Part shown: positions 1 to 9,241 of the stretch, one piece after another | How the letters are laid out: each line of letters opens with the position of its first letter | How positions within the stretch are numbered: the stretch's first letter is position 1 | NCBI GenBank assembly: GCA_029260795.1 | Contig: JAJDCO010000068.1 | Location: 1 to 64,000, forward strand | Length of the DNA stretch: 64,000 nucleotides | Direction: 5' to 3' | Source: Planctomycetota bacterium | GTDB taxonomy: Bacteria > Planctomycetota > OFTM77 | Program-made: the position numbers and the translations under genes | The notes under the pieces: model-generated | Seen by the model: only the letters and a program-made list of their open reading frames with translations | The model's database searches: none | Told to the model about the DNA's origin: nothing

Positions 1-142
1 CCGACTGAGCCTCGCCCCGAAGGTACGACAGGATCCTCTCGAGCTGCTCGACCGCGCTCCGCTCCAGCTCTGCGCACTTGTCGGCTTCCACCTCATGAAG
101 TTGACGGCTTGGCGCACCCTGTGGCAGACTTCGGCTCTTCAT
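1..142 (-). CDS. Partial hypothetical protein (N-terminal 47 residues, runs off the left edge)
   Basis: A reading frame opens with ATG at 142 on the minus strand and stays open to the window edge. A good ribosome binding site (ggagg, about 7 nt upstream) precedes the ATG. The visible 47 residues begin MKSRSLPQGA and become charged and helical (EADKCAELERSAVEQLERIL), which looks like a short amphipathic or coiled-coil segment. I do not recognise a family. It is divergent from the TPR-CHAT gene that starts at 322, so the 143-321 interval should hold promoters for both. Confidence 0.5.
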   Translation of the reverse strand, partial: MKSRSLPQGAPSRQLHEVEADKCAELERSAVEQLERILSYLRGEAQS

Positions 143-321
143 TTGACCCCTCCGGGTTGCGTTCATCTGTTCAAACCCAAAATGGACCGCCCTGAGGGAT
201 CTTATCCCGCAACGCCTTTCTCACTCAAGCCGCTTAACGACAAGCGGTTGTATCCCAACAAAAACCAAACACACCCAAACGGTCTCGCTCGAACATCCCA
301 TCCCGTAGGAGTTCAATCTGC

Positions 322-3300
322 ATGCTGTGCGCGCTCCTTTTCGTCGCCGCCACGATCGCCCAGGACGTGCCGACGCTGCGGCACGCCGAAAGGCAGTCCT
401 TCGCCATCGGACGGAACCACGCGGTACTGGAAGGCATTGGGCCGTCGCGGACCTTTCGCTACGAGCTCGAAGGCGAGGACTCGACACTGTTCGTTTGGGC
501 CGCCTCGGAGCAAGCAAACCTCGTCCTGCACGCCCAGCTCGAGGGCGAAGCCAAGCCTTCAGAAGCGGCGGCCCTCCTGGCGGGCAAGAAGCGGTCCCCG
601 GGCAACATCGCAGACGACGACTCCGGCGGTGGCACGACGCCGTTTCTCCGCCTCGAGCGAAAAGGCGGTGGCAAGCTCGAGTTCTCTATCGCCGTCAAGG
701 CACTCGATGCACCTGTAACCGAGACACCGATCACCGTGCATTGCTTCGAGGCCAAGGAGACCGACGCGACCCGGAGTGCCGCTGCCGAGAGCGAGCGCGC
801 CATCGAGGAGAGCCGGATCCTCGCTCGGGCCGGTGAGTCACAGCAGTCGCGTGACAAGCTCGCGAAGTGTCTGTCGGCGATCCTCTCTGTCGAGGACCTG
901 GCACGCAGTGAAGTGCTCCACCAGGCGGCCTGGAAACTGGGCCTCGCCAGCTATCGCGGTGAGGATCTGAAGACCTGCCGAAAGGCATGGGCCCAAGTGC
1001 TTGCGTTCTACCAAGCAACCAGACCCGACGCGCATCCTTCCCTCCTGACCGTCCGCCAGAATCTCGGGGCTGTGCTGGGTCGACTTGGCGATCACGCGGG
1101 CGCTCGCTCGGAATTCGAGAAAGTTCTCGAGGCTCGATCGCGGTTTCGGCCGGACGACCACATCGATGTCCAGGTTGCGCGCCTGAATCTGGCCAATTGC
1201 TTGGTGGATCTTGGAGAGCTTCCTCGTGCGCGTGCACTCCAGCAACGAGTACTCCATTCCTTTATGCAGGCACTCCCACCGGACCACCCGCACACCCAGG
1301 CAGCCCGCGTCAATTTGGCTCGCACGCTGGCAACCCTCGGCGAGCTCGAAGAGGCCCGAGAGCTCGAGGAACAGGTTGTCGAGGTGTATACACGAACCCT
1401 TCAACCCGAGCATCCCGACCTCTTGACGGCCCAGGGCAATCTGGCTTTGACGCGCAGGAATCTGGGAGATCGGCGCGGAGCTCGAGAGCTCTTTCAAGCG
1501 ATCCTCGAAACTCGTTCGCGAACACTGCCGGAGGGGCACCCGGATCTTCAAAAAGCACGAGTCAACCTGGCCTCGGAGGATCTCGCTCTCGGAGATCTGA
1601 GCGGTGCGCTTCGCCTCTATCAAGACGTCATGAAGAACTACGAACATACACTTCCCGAAGACCATCTCGCGATTCAGGGAATTCGACTCCACCTCGCCGC
1701 GACGCTCCGATCGCTCGGGGATCTTCAAGCGGCCCGCGCCCTTCAGGAGAGCGCCTTCGAGGCCTACACGCGCAAACTCCCCAAAGACCATCCCGACCTG
1801 CAAGCGACCCGAGCGGGCCTGGCGGCCACGCTCTTCATCCTCGGAGACCTCCCAGGAGCCAGGGCGCTCCAGGAGGCCGTCCTCGGTCACTATTCAAGCT
1901 CGCTTCCGCCGGCGCATCCCCATCTCCAGTCCGCTCGCTCGAATCTCGCGGCCACGTTGATCCGCCTCGGCCTTACCAACGAGGCGAGAGCGCTCCTCGA
2001 AAGGGCTCTCGAGGTACAGTCCGGAGTCCTCGAGAGCGAGAGTCTCGAGCTTCAGAAAGTCCGGTCTAATCTGGCCATCGTCGATCGAGCTCTAGGAGAC
2101 CTGGACTCGGCGCGCACCCTGCAAGAGCAGGTGCTCTCTATCCTCGACCGAGCTCTGCCCGAAGAGCACTTCGACCTTCAATCAGCTCAAAGCAATCTTG
2201 CCCTGACCCTGTGGAGGCTCGGAGAGGTGGTGGCCGCCAGCGACCTGCTCGAGCAAGTGCTGGAGGTTCGATCGCGGCGACTGTCCCACGATCACCCCCT
2301 CTTGCAGAAAGCTCGCGGAAACGTCGCCCGGCTGAGTGTGGCTCAGCAACGCCGGGAAAGGAGCCGAGCTCTCATCGGCGACATCGCGGAGTCTCTCCTC
2401 GACGAACAGGCCGTGCTCAGACGGGCGCTCGAGCGCGTCTCGATCGACAAGTGGGTTCTGGATACAGTGCTCTCGATTGCCTCAGGAGCTGGAGCCTTTG
2501 AGAGTGACGCTTCCACAGAGCTCCTCGCCTTTGCATTGAGCGAGCTCGACCGCGCTTCCTTTCTCACCGAGGCCCGACTCCGGCGAAGCTGGGCAAGTCA
2601 CGACGAAGCAAACGCACTCCACGAGCGCCTCGCCCAGGTTGGGTGGGATCTGAGCGAGACCCTCCGGAGCGTCGCAGCGCAGGAGCTGTTCTCCGAGCTC
2701 GTGCAAGAGCGGAGCCGCCTCCGAAGCCAGATCCTCGACCTCGCCTCTTCCTCGGCCGCCGACTTGAACGTCCCTCGAGTCGATTTCGGGAGCATTCAGG
2801 CCCAGCTCGGGGCCGGCGAAGTGGCCATCGGCTTCTGCCGCTATGAACGTTGGCAGATTGATCCGATGGATAGGACGACCTCCACGACGCCTAGCTACTT
2901 GGCCTGGTTGATCGAGCGCGACCACCCACTCCAGCGCATCGAACTCGGCTCGGTCTCGAAGATCGACGCGGCGATCGGCGACCTCCAACAAGCGATTCAG
3001 GTGGACTCGGGATCGCGGACGCCCGGTGTCACGAGGCTGAACTCTGGGGAGACGACCAAGACCCTGGATGTAAGCTCCGGTTCCCGCCGAGTGTCTCAGC
3101 TGATTCTGGAGCCGATCCTGGAGAGAATCACAGACGCTCGACGCCTCTGGGTCGCTCCAGCTGGCACGCTGCACCTTATCCCAATCGACGCTCTGCCAGT
3201 CGGCCAGGAACAACTGGGGGACCGGCTGGAGGTCGTCATGCTCAGCGCCCTCAGTGAGCTGACGTTTGAATCATCTGCCGAGCTGGCAAAGCCTCAGCTC

Positions 3301-4155
3301 TTGGCAATCGGCGGGATCGACTATGATCAGGCACGATTCGACACCAATCAAGACGATTCGATCCAAAGGGCACTGCAAGGTGCCGGGAATGACGGCAATT
3401 CCCGAATGGGCCAAAGGAGCGGCCTCGGCAAGTTCTCGCCACTGCAGGGTGCGGCTGAGGAGGTTCTCGAGATCTGTGACGTATTCAACGTGAGTGCGCC
3501 GGGCAGCTCGAAGCAGGTGAAAACGAGAGCCATCCTGCTCTCGGGCGCCGAGGCAACTCGCGACGCGTTCGGGGGCCTGGCACCGCGCAGCCGATTCCTG
3601 CACCTGGCGACACACGGTTGGTTTGCTCCCGAGTCGGTGGCTTCCAGAGCCGAACCGACCGTTATCGACTCGGAAGCGAGCCTGGAGGGATCTTCCTTCC
3701 GAGACCAGGTTATCGGCCTCGCCCCCTATCTCCTTTGCGGGCTTGCATTCGCCGGCGCCAACAGCGACGCGAATGCCTTCGGCCGAGTCCGCGGTATCAT
3801 GACGGCCGAAGAGATCAGCCTGATGGACCTGACCGGCGTCGAGCTCTGCGTGCTGTCCGCCTGCCAAACGAATGTGGGTGCTCTCCGAGATGGGCAAGGC
3901 ATCGCGTCGTTGCAATCGGCGCTGCACGCGGCCGGGGTTCGGACAGCCATCACCTCACTGTGGAAGGTCCCCGACCAAGCGACTCGCGAGCTGATGACCG
4001 AGTTTTATCGACGTCTGTGGGTGCTGAAGCAGCCCAAGGCGAAGGCGCTCTGGAACGCAAAGAAGAAGCTCCGCGAGCAGCTCGATGGTGAAGGGAAGCC
4101 CATCTACACCATTCGCGATTGGGCCGGCTGGGTGTTGAGCGGCGATCCGGACTGA
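322..4155 (+). CDS. Secreted TPR-CHAT caspase-like protein (copy 1)
   Basis: A 1277-residue protein. A short signal peptide (MLCALLFVAATIAQ) is followed by a beta-rich N-terminal domain of about 130 residues that contains DDDSGGGTTP and resembles bacterial pre-peptidase-type domains. About ten kinesin-light-chain-like TPRs of 42 residues follow (residues ~230-700, repeated pattern HPDLQxARxNLA..LGDLxGAR). The C-terminal CHAT domain carries the expected dyad: His1098 in LATHGWF and Cys1181 in LSACQT, and it ends in the usual RDWAGWVLSGDP tail. CHAT domains are caspase-clan cysteine peptidases; the TPRs probably bind a substrate or regulator. The signal peptide implies action outside the cytoplasm, which is not typical of the studied CHAT proteins. 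A weak ggag lies 9 nt before the ATG. Substrate unknown. Confidence 0.88.
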   Translation: MLCALLFVAATIAQDVPTLRHAERQSFAIGRNHAVLEGIGPSRTFRYELEGEDSTLFVWAASEQANLVLHAQLEGEAKPSEAAALLAGKKRSPGNIADDDSGGGTTPFLRLERKGGGKLEFSIAVKALDAPVTETPITVHCFEAKETDATRSAAAESERAIEESRILARAGESQQSRDKLAKCLSAILSVEDLARSEVLHQAAWKLGLASYRGEDLKTCRKAWAQVLAFYQATRPDAHPSLLTVRQNLGAVLGRLGDHAGARSEFEKVLEARSRFRPDDHIDVQVARLNLANCLVDLGELPRARALQQRVLHSFMQALPPDHPHTQAARVNLARTLATLGELEEARELEEQVVEVYTRTLQPEHPDLLTAQGNLALTRRNLGDRRGARELFQAILETRSRTLPEGHPDLQKARVNLASEDLALGDLSGALRLYQDVMKNYEHTLPEDHLAIQGIRLHLAATLRSLGDLQAARALQESAFEAYTRKLPKDHPDLQATRAGLAATLFILGDLPGARALQEAVLGHYSSSLPPAHPHLQSARSNLAATLIRLGLTNEARALLERALEVQSGVLESESLELQKVRSNLAIVDRALGDLDSARTLQEQVLSILDRALPEEHFDLQSAQSNLALTLWRLGEVVAASDLLEQVLEVRSRRLSHDHPLLQKARGNVARLSVAQQRRERSRALIGDIAESLLDEQAVLRRALERVSIDKWVLDTVLSIASGAGAFESDASTELLAFALSELDRASFLTEARLRRSWASHDEANALHERLAQVGWDLSETLRSVAAQELFSELVQERSRLRSQILDLASSSAADLNVPRVDFGSIQAQLGAGEVAIGFCRYERWQIDPMDRTTSTTPSYLAWLIERDHPLQRIELGSVSKIDAAIGDLQQAIQVDSGSRTPGVTRLNSGETTKTLDVSSGSRRVSQLILEPILERITDARRLWVAPAGTLHLIPIDALPVGQEQLGDRLEVVMLSALSELTFESSAELAKPQLLAIGGIDYDQARFDTNQDDSIQRALQGAGNDGNSRMGQRSGLGKFSPLQGAAEEVLEICDVFNVSAPGSSKQVKTRAILLSGAEATRDAFGGLAPRSRFLHLATHGWFAPESVASRAEPTVIDSEASLEGSSFRDQVIGLAPYLLCGLAFAGANSDANAFGRVRGIMTAEEISLMDLTGVELCVLSACQTNVGALRDGQGIASLQSALHAAGVRTAITSLWKVPDQATRELMTEFYRRLWVLKQPKAKALWNAKKKLREQLDGEGKPIYTIRDWAGWVLSGDPD

Positions 4156-4166
4156 GTCACCGGCGT

Positions 4167-4526
4167 CAGGAACCGCGCCGCGAAGCAAGCGGCACCACCG
4201 GAGTCCAGAGGAGGTCGCTCGTGGCGTCCACTCCTGGCAGCACGCGCAGGACTGCCGTCCCGTCCCAGGAACCGCGCGCGAAGCAAGCGGACATGGGTGC
4301 GCCCACCGCGAAGGTGATGAACCGCGCCGCGAAGCAAGCGTCACCACCGGAGTCCAGAGGAGGTCGATCGTGGCGTCCGCTCCTGGCAGCACGTGGCAGG
4401 ACTGCCGTCCCGTCCCAGGAACCGCGCTGCGAAGCAAGCGGCACCCGCGGAGTCCGGAGGAGGTCGCTCGTGGCGTCCGCTCCTGGCAGCACGCGCAGGA
4501 CTGCCGTCCCGTCCCAGGAACCGCGC
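4167..4526. repeat. Tandem repeat, ~100-bp unit, about 3.5 copies
   Basis: Near-identical units begin at about 4167, 4316 and 4416, each starting aaccgcg(cc)gcgaagcaagcg and ending gactgccgtcccgtccc. A shortened copy lies at 4266-4315 and a partial unit begins at 4515. Full units are 99-100 bp. The array fills most of the 456-bp interval between the two TPR-CHAT genes. No credible gene lies in it. It may have been a substrate for the recombination that shortened the downstream CHAT copy, but that is inference. Confidence 0.85.
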
Positions 4527-4611
4527 CCAGGCTTGAATCGATGGCGCCTCGGCGTACGCTCAATGGAGAGCAAGCTCTGCATCTCAGGTTCGCGAGGACT
4601 ACTGACACACC

Positions 4612-5844
4612 ATGCTTACACTGACGATCGTCGCGTTCCTGGCCACACCCCTTCAGGACGCCACTCCGCTCCTCCGCCACGCCACGAAGCACGAGTCCAC
4701 CCTCGGACCGAGCGATCCCGTTCTCGAAGGCATCGGCCCTTCGAAGGCGTTTCGCTACGAGCTCGAGGCCGACGACTCGGTGCTGTTCATCTGGGCGGCC
4801 TCGGACCAGGCGGATCTGGTGCTTCGAGTAGAGTTCGAGAGCGGTAGCGGCTCGAAGCCCACGGGCCCCGCCGCCCTCCTCGCCGGCAAGAAGCCAGTCG
4901 AAGCCTTCACCGACGACGACTCGGGCGGCGGCACCACACTCGCCCTCCGCATCCAACACCAAGGCGGTGGCACCCTCACGATAACGGTCGCCGCGAAACG
5001 CTCCGGACCGGCCACCGAAACACCGCTCACTGAATCACCGGCCAAGCCGTTCACCGTTCACTGCTTCGAGGCGCGGGAGACCGCCGCCACCCGCGCCGCG
5101 GCCGCCGCCGGTGCAGCGGCCATCGAAGAGAGCGACCGTCTTGCTGCTGCGGGAGATCTCGAAAGGGCTCGCACCACCTTGTCCGAAGCGCTGACGACGA
5201 TGCTGGCCACCGAAGGCCGTCCATCCAGCGCCACGATTGCGCAGACCGCTAGGAAAATCGGACGCTCGACCTACCGGCTCAGCGAGTTGCCCGCAACGAA
5301 AACGGCTCTTTCCTTCGCACACGACTTCCGCTCCCGCACCCGGCCCGAAAACCACCCCTCTCTACAAGTCTCCCGAACGAACCTCGCCCTGACGATCAAG
5401 GGCCTGGGCGACCTCCACGGCGCACGCGCGCTCTTCGAGCAGGTCCTCGCCGTCGACAGTCATGGGCGAGTGCGCGGCGTGATGACGGCCGAGGAGATCC
5501 GCGCGATGGACCTCAGCGGCGTCGAGCTCTGTGTGCTTTCGGCCTGTGAGACGAACGTCGGCCTCCGCCGAGGCGGGCAAGGCATCGCGTCCCTGCAATC
5601 GGCGCTGCATGCCGCCGGCGTGCGGACGGCCATCACCTCGCTGTGGAAGGTCCCCGACGAAGCAACGCGCGAGCTGATGACCGAGTTCTATCGTCGACTC
5701 TGGGTGCTGCAGGAATCCAAGGCGAAGGCGCTGTGGAACGCAAAGCAGAAGCTCCGCGCTCAACTCGATGCGAACGGGGAGCCCATCTACACCGTTCGCG
5801 ATTGGGCCGGCTGGGTGCTCAGCGGCGACCCGGGAGTTCGGTGA
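4612..5844 (+). CDS. Internally deleted TPR-CHAT paralogue lacking the catalytic His
   Basis: A 410-residue paralogue of the upstream gene. Residues 1-~190 match its signal peptide and beta domain (VLEGIGPSKAFRYELE, DDDSGGGTT), then one or two TPRs follow (HPSLQVSRTNLAL..LGDLHGARALFEQVL). At about residue 283/284 the sequence jumps directly into the last ~125 residues of the CHAT domain (HGRVRGVMTAEEI). Cys312 in LSACET is kept, but the segment bearing the ATHGWF histidine is absent, together with about 860 residues present in the full-length copy. The frame is intact through the junction. It could be a recombination remnant, or a non-catalytic decoy that still exposes the C-terminal CHAT surface. 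Confidence 0.8.
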   Translation: MLTLTIVAFLATPLQDATPLLRHATKHESTLGPSDPVLEGIGPSKAFRYELEADDSVLFIWAASDQADLVLRVEFESGSGSKPTGPAALLAGKKPVEAFTDDDSGGGTTLALRIQHQGGGTLTITVAAKRSGPATETPLTESPAKPFTVHCFEARETAATRAAAAAGAAAIEESDRLAAAGDLERARTTLSEALTTMLATEGRPSSATIAQTARKIGRSTYRLSELPATKTALSFAHDFRSRTRPENHPSLQVSRTNLALTIKGLGDLHGARALFEQVLAVDSHGRVRGVMTAEEIRAMDLSGVELCVLSACETNVGLRRGGQGIASLQSALHAAGVRTAITSLWKVPDEATRELMTEFYRRLWVLQESKAKALWNAKQKLRAQLDANGEPIYTVRDWAGWVLSGDPGVR

Positions 5845-5932
5845 GCAGTGAGCGGTAGTTTGGTATTCGGTCACACCCGATCCGCCTACCGAAACCGCCC
5901 AGCCGGCTACCGAGCCATGGGCGCGGAGACGC

Positions 5933-6298
5933 TCAAACTCGTTTGCGCACTTTGATCAGGAAGAAGATCTGACAGAGTGTCGCCACGAGCATCGCGGTGA
6001 TGAGCACGGCGGCAACCTGCTTTTCCGACTGCCCGTCGGCCACGGCCATCCAGCTGACGGTAGCCCGCCAGATGAAGACGGCGCCGAGGAAGCTGGCGAG
6101 CCCGAGGGCTACCCGGGGTGTCCGTCGCCAGCCGCGCAGCGCCAGCCAGCCGAGCCCCACATTCGACAGGCCAAAGAACCCGCCGGACAGGAGAGCGGTC
6201 TTGGCCTTCTCGGGGTTCGACAAGTAGCCGGTGAGACCGGCAAGAATGAGGAAGGCACCGTAGGCGAAGAGGGCCTTCGCAATGGGTCTGGCCTGCAT
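5933..6298 (-). CDS. Small integral membrane protein (TMEM14/UPF0136-like)
   Basis: 121 residues from the ATG at 6298 (MQARPIAKALFAYG). An upstream in-frame extension lacks protein-like composition, so the shorter form is chosen. Four hydrophobic segments are visible: AYGAFLILAGLTGYL, a Gly-rich segment SGGFFGLSNVGLGWLAL, LGLASFLGAVFIW and VLITAMLVATLCQIFFLI, with a basic C-terminus (KVRKRV). Size, the four-helix plan and the Gly-rich second segment resemble the TMEM14/UPF0136 family. It converges on the shortened CHAT gene. No clear ribosome binding site. Function unknown. Confidence 0.6.
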   Translation of the reverse strand: MQARPIAKALFAYGAFLILAGLTGYLSNPEKAKTALLSGGFFGLSNVGLGWLALRGWRRTPRVALGLASFLGAVFIWRATVSWMAVADGQSEKQVAAVLITAMLVATLCQIFFLIKVRKRV

Positions 6299-6860
6299 GG
6301 TTCTATCATTCGCAAGAGGGATCGGTTGCCCGCGGAGCGTTCCGCACACCGCCGGCGCGGCGGCAGAGAGCGTAATGCCTGCCGAACTGTTCGGCAGGCA
6401 GGTGGCGAGTCGACGATTAAAGCGCAGGACATTTTGGCGATCGCAGGCCCAATGGATGCCTGAGTCGCGGCTCGCCGGCGGATGGACTCGCACAAGAAGA
6501 ACCGCGCCTTGCCAGCTCGGCGAAAGGGTCGAGACCCTCCGCTCTGACCGAAGACCAGCCCGTCAAATCCGTGGCGCGATACGCTTGCCCGTCGCGAGGG
6601 CTTTCGTGAAGGCGGGAGAGCCGGATTGACGGTGCGGGTCCGATTGACCGGCAGCGGGGCACCGGCTTGTCTCGTGTGACCATCCGAAGTCGTTGCAACC
6701 AACGCAAACGAGCCAGACGACGGCGAAGAGGCCTTATGCGTTGATCTCGACCAAGCGGATTCGAAAAACAATGTGTGAACTCTGGTGGTGGCGGCCTCCC
6801 AACCGGGTGCCAGCGCAAGCTCGCGCTGGAAAACTGGAATCCAAAACCAAGGAGATAGCC
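6299..6860. other. Intergenic region with one strong palindrome
   Basis: A 562-bp divergent interval between the small membrane protein and the beta-helix gene. Apart from the perfect palindrome at 6376-6400 I see no gene, RNA or repeat. Candidate frames here are arginine/proline-rich shadows. Confidence 0.4.
6376..6400. promoter_or_regulatory. Perfect 12-bp inverted repeat (possible operator)
   Basis: The arms tgcctgccgaac and gttcggcaggca are exact complements separated by a single t. The site lies 78 bp upstream of the small membrane protein start on the minus strand. The one-base spacer makes a dimeric protein-binding site more plausible than a terminator. No regulator is identified. Confidence 0.45.
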
Positions 6861-8150
6861 ATGAGTTCGCATCGATTCACCCTGACCAATGTCCTGTTTT
6901 CGCTGGCGTTCTTCGGGGCCGCCCTCATCGCGGGTCCCGCGACCGCGGCCGGTTCTCAAAGCGTCCTCTACGTCGACCCGGGAGCCCGGGGTCGTCACGA
7001 TGGCTCGAGCTGGCGGGATGCGTTCCCCGAGCTCCAGCCCGCGCTCGATGCCGCGACATCCGATGTCGCGGTCGAGATGATCTTCGTCGCCGAGGGCACG
7101 TACCGACCCGAGGACCTGGGCCCTGAGGACAGCTTCTTCTCGCTGCCAGCGGACGTTCGCCTCTACGGGGGCTTCCCGGCGGGCGGAGGCTCGTTCGAGC
7201 TCCGCGATCCGGAGCGCTATCACAGCGTCCTCAGCGGGGACATCGGAATCCCCGGCGATGACTCCGACAACGCCGGGGTCGTGCTGTGGGTCAAGGGAGC
7301 GAATACAGTGCTCGACGGCTTCTCGATCACGGGCGCTCGCGGTGTGTGTGGCCTCCTCTCCCAAAGTGGCTTCACCTTGACTCGGTGCACGCTCTCGGAC
7401 AACGAAGGTCAATATGGAGCGATGTTCCTCCAAGTCACGAGCGTCGGTTCGACGGTCTCGATCTCCCAGGCGACGTTTTCCGACAATCGGAGCACGCGTT
7501 ACGGCGGCGGCGCGATCGTCTCCGGCGGGAGTGACCTTCGCATCAGTCGCTGCCGATTCATCGACAACAGCTCTTCGCAGCATGGGGGCGCGATCGCTTC
7601 GGTCTCCGGTCAGCTTTCGGTGACCAGCTCGTTGTTCCTCCGAAATCGAGCCCAGGGAGACGGCGCGGCCATCTACGTCGATCGCGGTACGGCGCAACTG
7701 ACCAATCTCACCGTCGTCGATAATCAGAGCCCGAGCGCAGGTGCGGCCGCGATCCAGGGAGCTCAGCTTGCAGGCCTCTCTCGCCTGGCCAACTCGATCC
7801 TGTGGCAGAACTCTCCGCAGCAAGTCGCGGGCTTCGAGGACTCGCGCCTCCATCACAACTGCATCGAAGGCATCGGCCCGAATGCCCAGGAGAACTTCAG
7901 CGCGGATCCCCGCTTCGTGGATGAGGACCTTCGCATCAGCTTGTCCTCTCCCTGCTTGGATACCGGCTCTCGGTACTTCTTGCCGGGCTACGCCGAGCGG
8001 ACCGATCTGGACGGCGCTCGGCGCATCACGACTCCCTTCCAATACCCGGATGAAGATGTGAATTGGAACCGACAGCGCTCTATCGACATCGGCGCCTACG
8101 AGGTGCAGCCGGTCCGACTCCGAGATGCGCGGGCCGCCCTGCGTCGTTGA
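6861..8150 (+). CDS. Secreted right-handed beta-helix repeat protein
   Basis: 429 residues from ATG 6861, which has an ideal ggag 7 nt upstream; the in-frame extension back to 6693 is discarded. A signal peptide of about 30 residues (LFSLAFFGAALIAGPATA) is followed by YVDPGARGRHDGSSWRDAF, the usual opening of polymorphic outer-membrane-type beta-helix proteins. Short repeated strands follow (NTVLDGFSITGARG, GGGAIVSGGSDLRISRCRF, HGGAIASVSGQL, TNLTVVDNQS). The C-terminus has the DIGAYE motif that commonly ends such proteins. Expected to be exported as a structural, adhesive or glycan-associated protein. Monocistronic, followed by a strong terminator. Confidence 0.75.
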   Translation: MSSHRFTLTNVLFSLAFFGAALIAGPATAAGSQSVLYVDPGARGRHDGSSWRDAFPELQPALDAATSDVAVEMIFVAEGTYRPEDLGPEDSFFSLPADVRLYGGFPAGGGSFELRDPERYHSVLSGDIGIPGDDSDNAGVVLWVKGANTVLDGFSITGARGVCGLLSQSGFTLTRCTLSDNEGQYGAMFLQVTSVGSTVSISQATFSDNRSTRYGGGAIVSGGSDLRISRCRFIDNSSSQHGGAIASVSGQLSVTSSLFLRNRAQGDGAAIYVDRGTAQLTNLTVVDNQSPSAGAAAIQGAQLAGLSRLANSILWQNSPQQVAGFEDSRLHHNCIEGIGPNAQENFSADPRFVDEDLRISLSSPCLDTGSRYFLPGYAERTDLDGARRITTPFQYPDEDVNWNRQRSIDIGAYEVQPVRLRDARAALRR

Positions 8151-8179
8151 AGGATCGCGAAAACCCCAGCAGCCGGACT

Positions 8180-8210
8180 GAGCCACCCCTCCCACCCAGA
8201 GGGGTGGCTC
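8180..8210 (+). terminator. Rho-independent-type hairpin
   Basis: Perfect 12-bp stem: gagccacccctc at 8180-8191 pairs with gaggggtggctc at 8199-8210, with a 7-nt loop. It is followed by gttcttattc and lies 30 bp after the beta-helix stop codon. The stem is symmetrical and could also end transcription of the converging sigma-factor gene. Confidence 0.75.
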
Positions 8211-8350
8211 GTTCTTATTCCGAGCAGTGAGGCCGTGGACCGGTCTTGGCTTCTTGCCGAGCCGGCCGGAACGATCCCGCAGAGCCCCCCCTGACCGCAC
8301 CAGCGCGAGTCCCTCTGCGAGTCGAGGCGCGAGCTCGGCACGCGGCCGAA

Positions 8351-9238
8351 TCAATCGGGAAGCTCGATGCCCCGGCGCTCCAGGCACTTCTCGAGACTGG
8401 GGCGAGCGCGAATCTTGTGGTTGGAAATCGCTGGCCGCCCGATCCCGAGGTCACTGGCGATCTCGGATTCCCGGCGGCCGTTCATCAGATGGCACCAGAC
8501 GTCGCGCTGCTTTTCCGGCAGCCTGTCGATGCAGTCGAGGAGAGCGGACCAAAGGCGCTCAGTCTCGCGCGAACGATCGACAGGAGCCTCGGGCTCGACC
8601 GTCGGCAGAGGCTCCAAGTCTGTTGCTCGGGCTCTGCTCGCGATCTGGATCCGCCGCGCCGCGGTGACCAGCAGCGAGGAGATCCTGCACAGCCCCAAGA
8701 AGCGACTCCGGGCGTTCTCTGCCCAGTAGGAGCGGAACACCTGAACCCAGGCATCTTGAACCAGGGTCTCCAGCGCGGCAGCATCGAGAGCATGCTGGCC
8801 GCGCAGCGCGCGCGCCAGACCCGGTCCCGTCCGATCGATCAGGTGGGCGAGGGCCTCCTCGGTGCGAGCGAGGTCGACCCTCGTTCCGGGTCGGCGCCAA
8901 ACGGTGCTTCGCTCACAGGACAATGACCAGAGCTGCTCGCTCAGGAAACTGTAGGGCTCGGAGGAGAGACCACTCGTTCTCGGTTGCGTTATCCGCCTCC
9001 AGAGCGCCTCTTCATCGGCATCGTCCCGCCAGACCTTGGTCGATCGATAGCCCTTCGTCCGATCGATCAGGTTGAGCGCGACTCTCCAGGCGAGATCGAG
9101 CCGAGCCTCCTCGGCCTCGCATTCGAGGCCTTGGCGGCAGGCGAGCGTTACCGCGCCGGCCAGATCGTCGCGACGCACTTCGAGCACGCGATCGAATGTC
9201 GCTTCGATTCTCGCGGGTGCGACCTCGACTCCCGGCAC
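8351..9238 (-). CDS. ECF-like sigma factor with long N-terminal extension
   Basis: 295 residues from GTG 9238, preceded by gggag and starting just after the stop of the upstream gene. Residues ~120-200 look like sigma region 2 (LVQDAWVQVFRSYWAENARSRF followed by an amphipathic helix). Residues ~225-290 look like region 4 with a helix-turn-helix (LPEKQRDVWCHLMNGR, SEIASDLGIGRPAIS). The first ~110 residues are an extension; its DLAWRVALNLIDRTKGYRS also resembles the end of a region 2, so it may be a degenerate duplicate. Translationally coupled to the membrane pseudo-trypsin gene, its likely regulator or output partner. Confidence 0.75.
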   Translation of the reverse strand: MPGVEVAPARIEATFDRVLEVRRDDLAGAVTLACRQGLECEAEEARLDLAWRVALNLIDRTKGYRSTKVWRDDADEEALWRRITQPRTSGLSSEPYSFLSEQLWSLSCERSTVWRRPGTRVDLARTEEALAHLIDRTGPGLARALRGQHALDAAALETLVQDAWVQVFRSYWAENARSRFLGLCRISSLLVTAARRIQIASRARATDLEPLPTVEPEAPVDRSRETERLWSALLDCIDRLPEKQRDVWCHLMNGRRESEIASDLGIGRPAISNHKIRARPSLEKCLERRGIELPD

Positions 9239-9241
9239 CAG

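Noticed and set aside
4167..4526. CRISPR array
   Set aside because: Units are about 100 bp and contiguous; there are no short repeats with unique spacers and no cas genes.
322..5844. A Craspase-like CRISPR-associated TPR-CHAT system
   Set aside because: No Cas7-11 or other Cas gene is present and the CHAT proteins have signal peptides.
6417..8387. A 656-codon minus-strand frame
   Set aside because: Antisense to the beta-helix gene; the plus-strand gene has a signal peptide, ribosome binding site and terminator.
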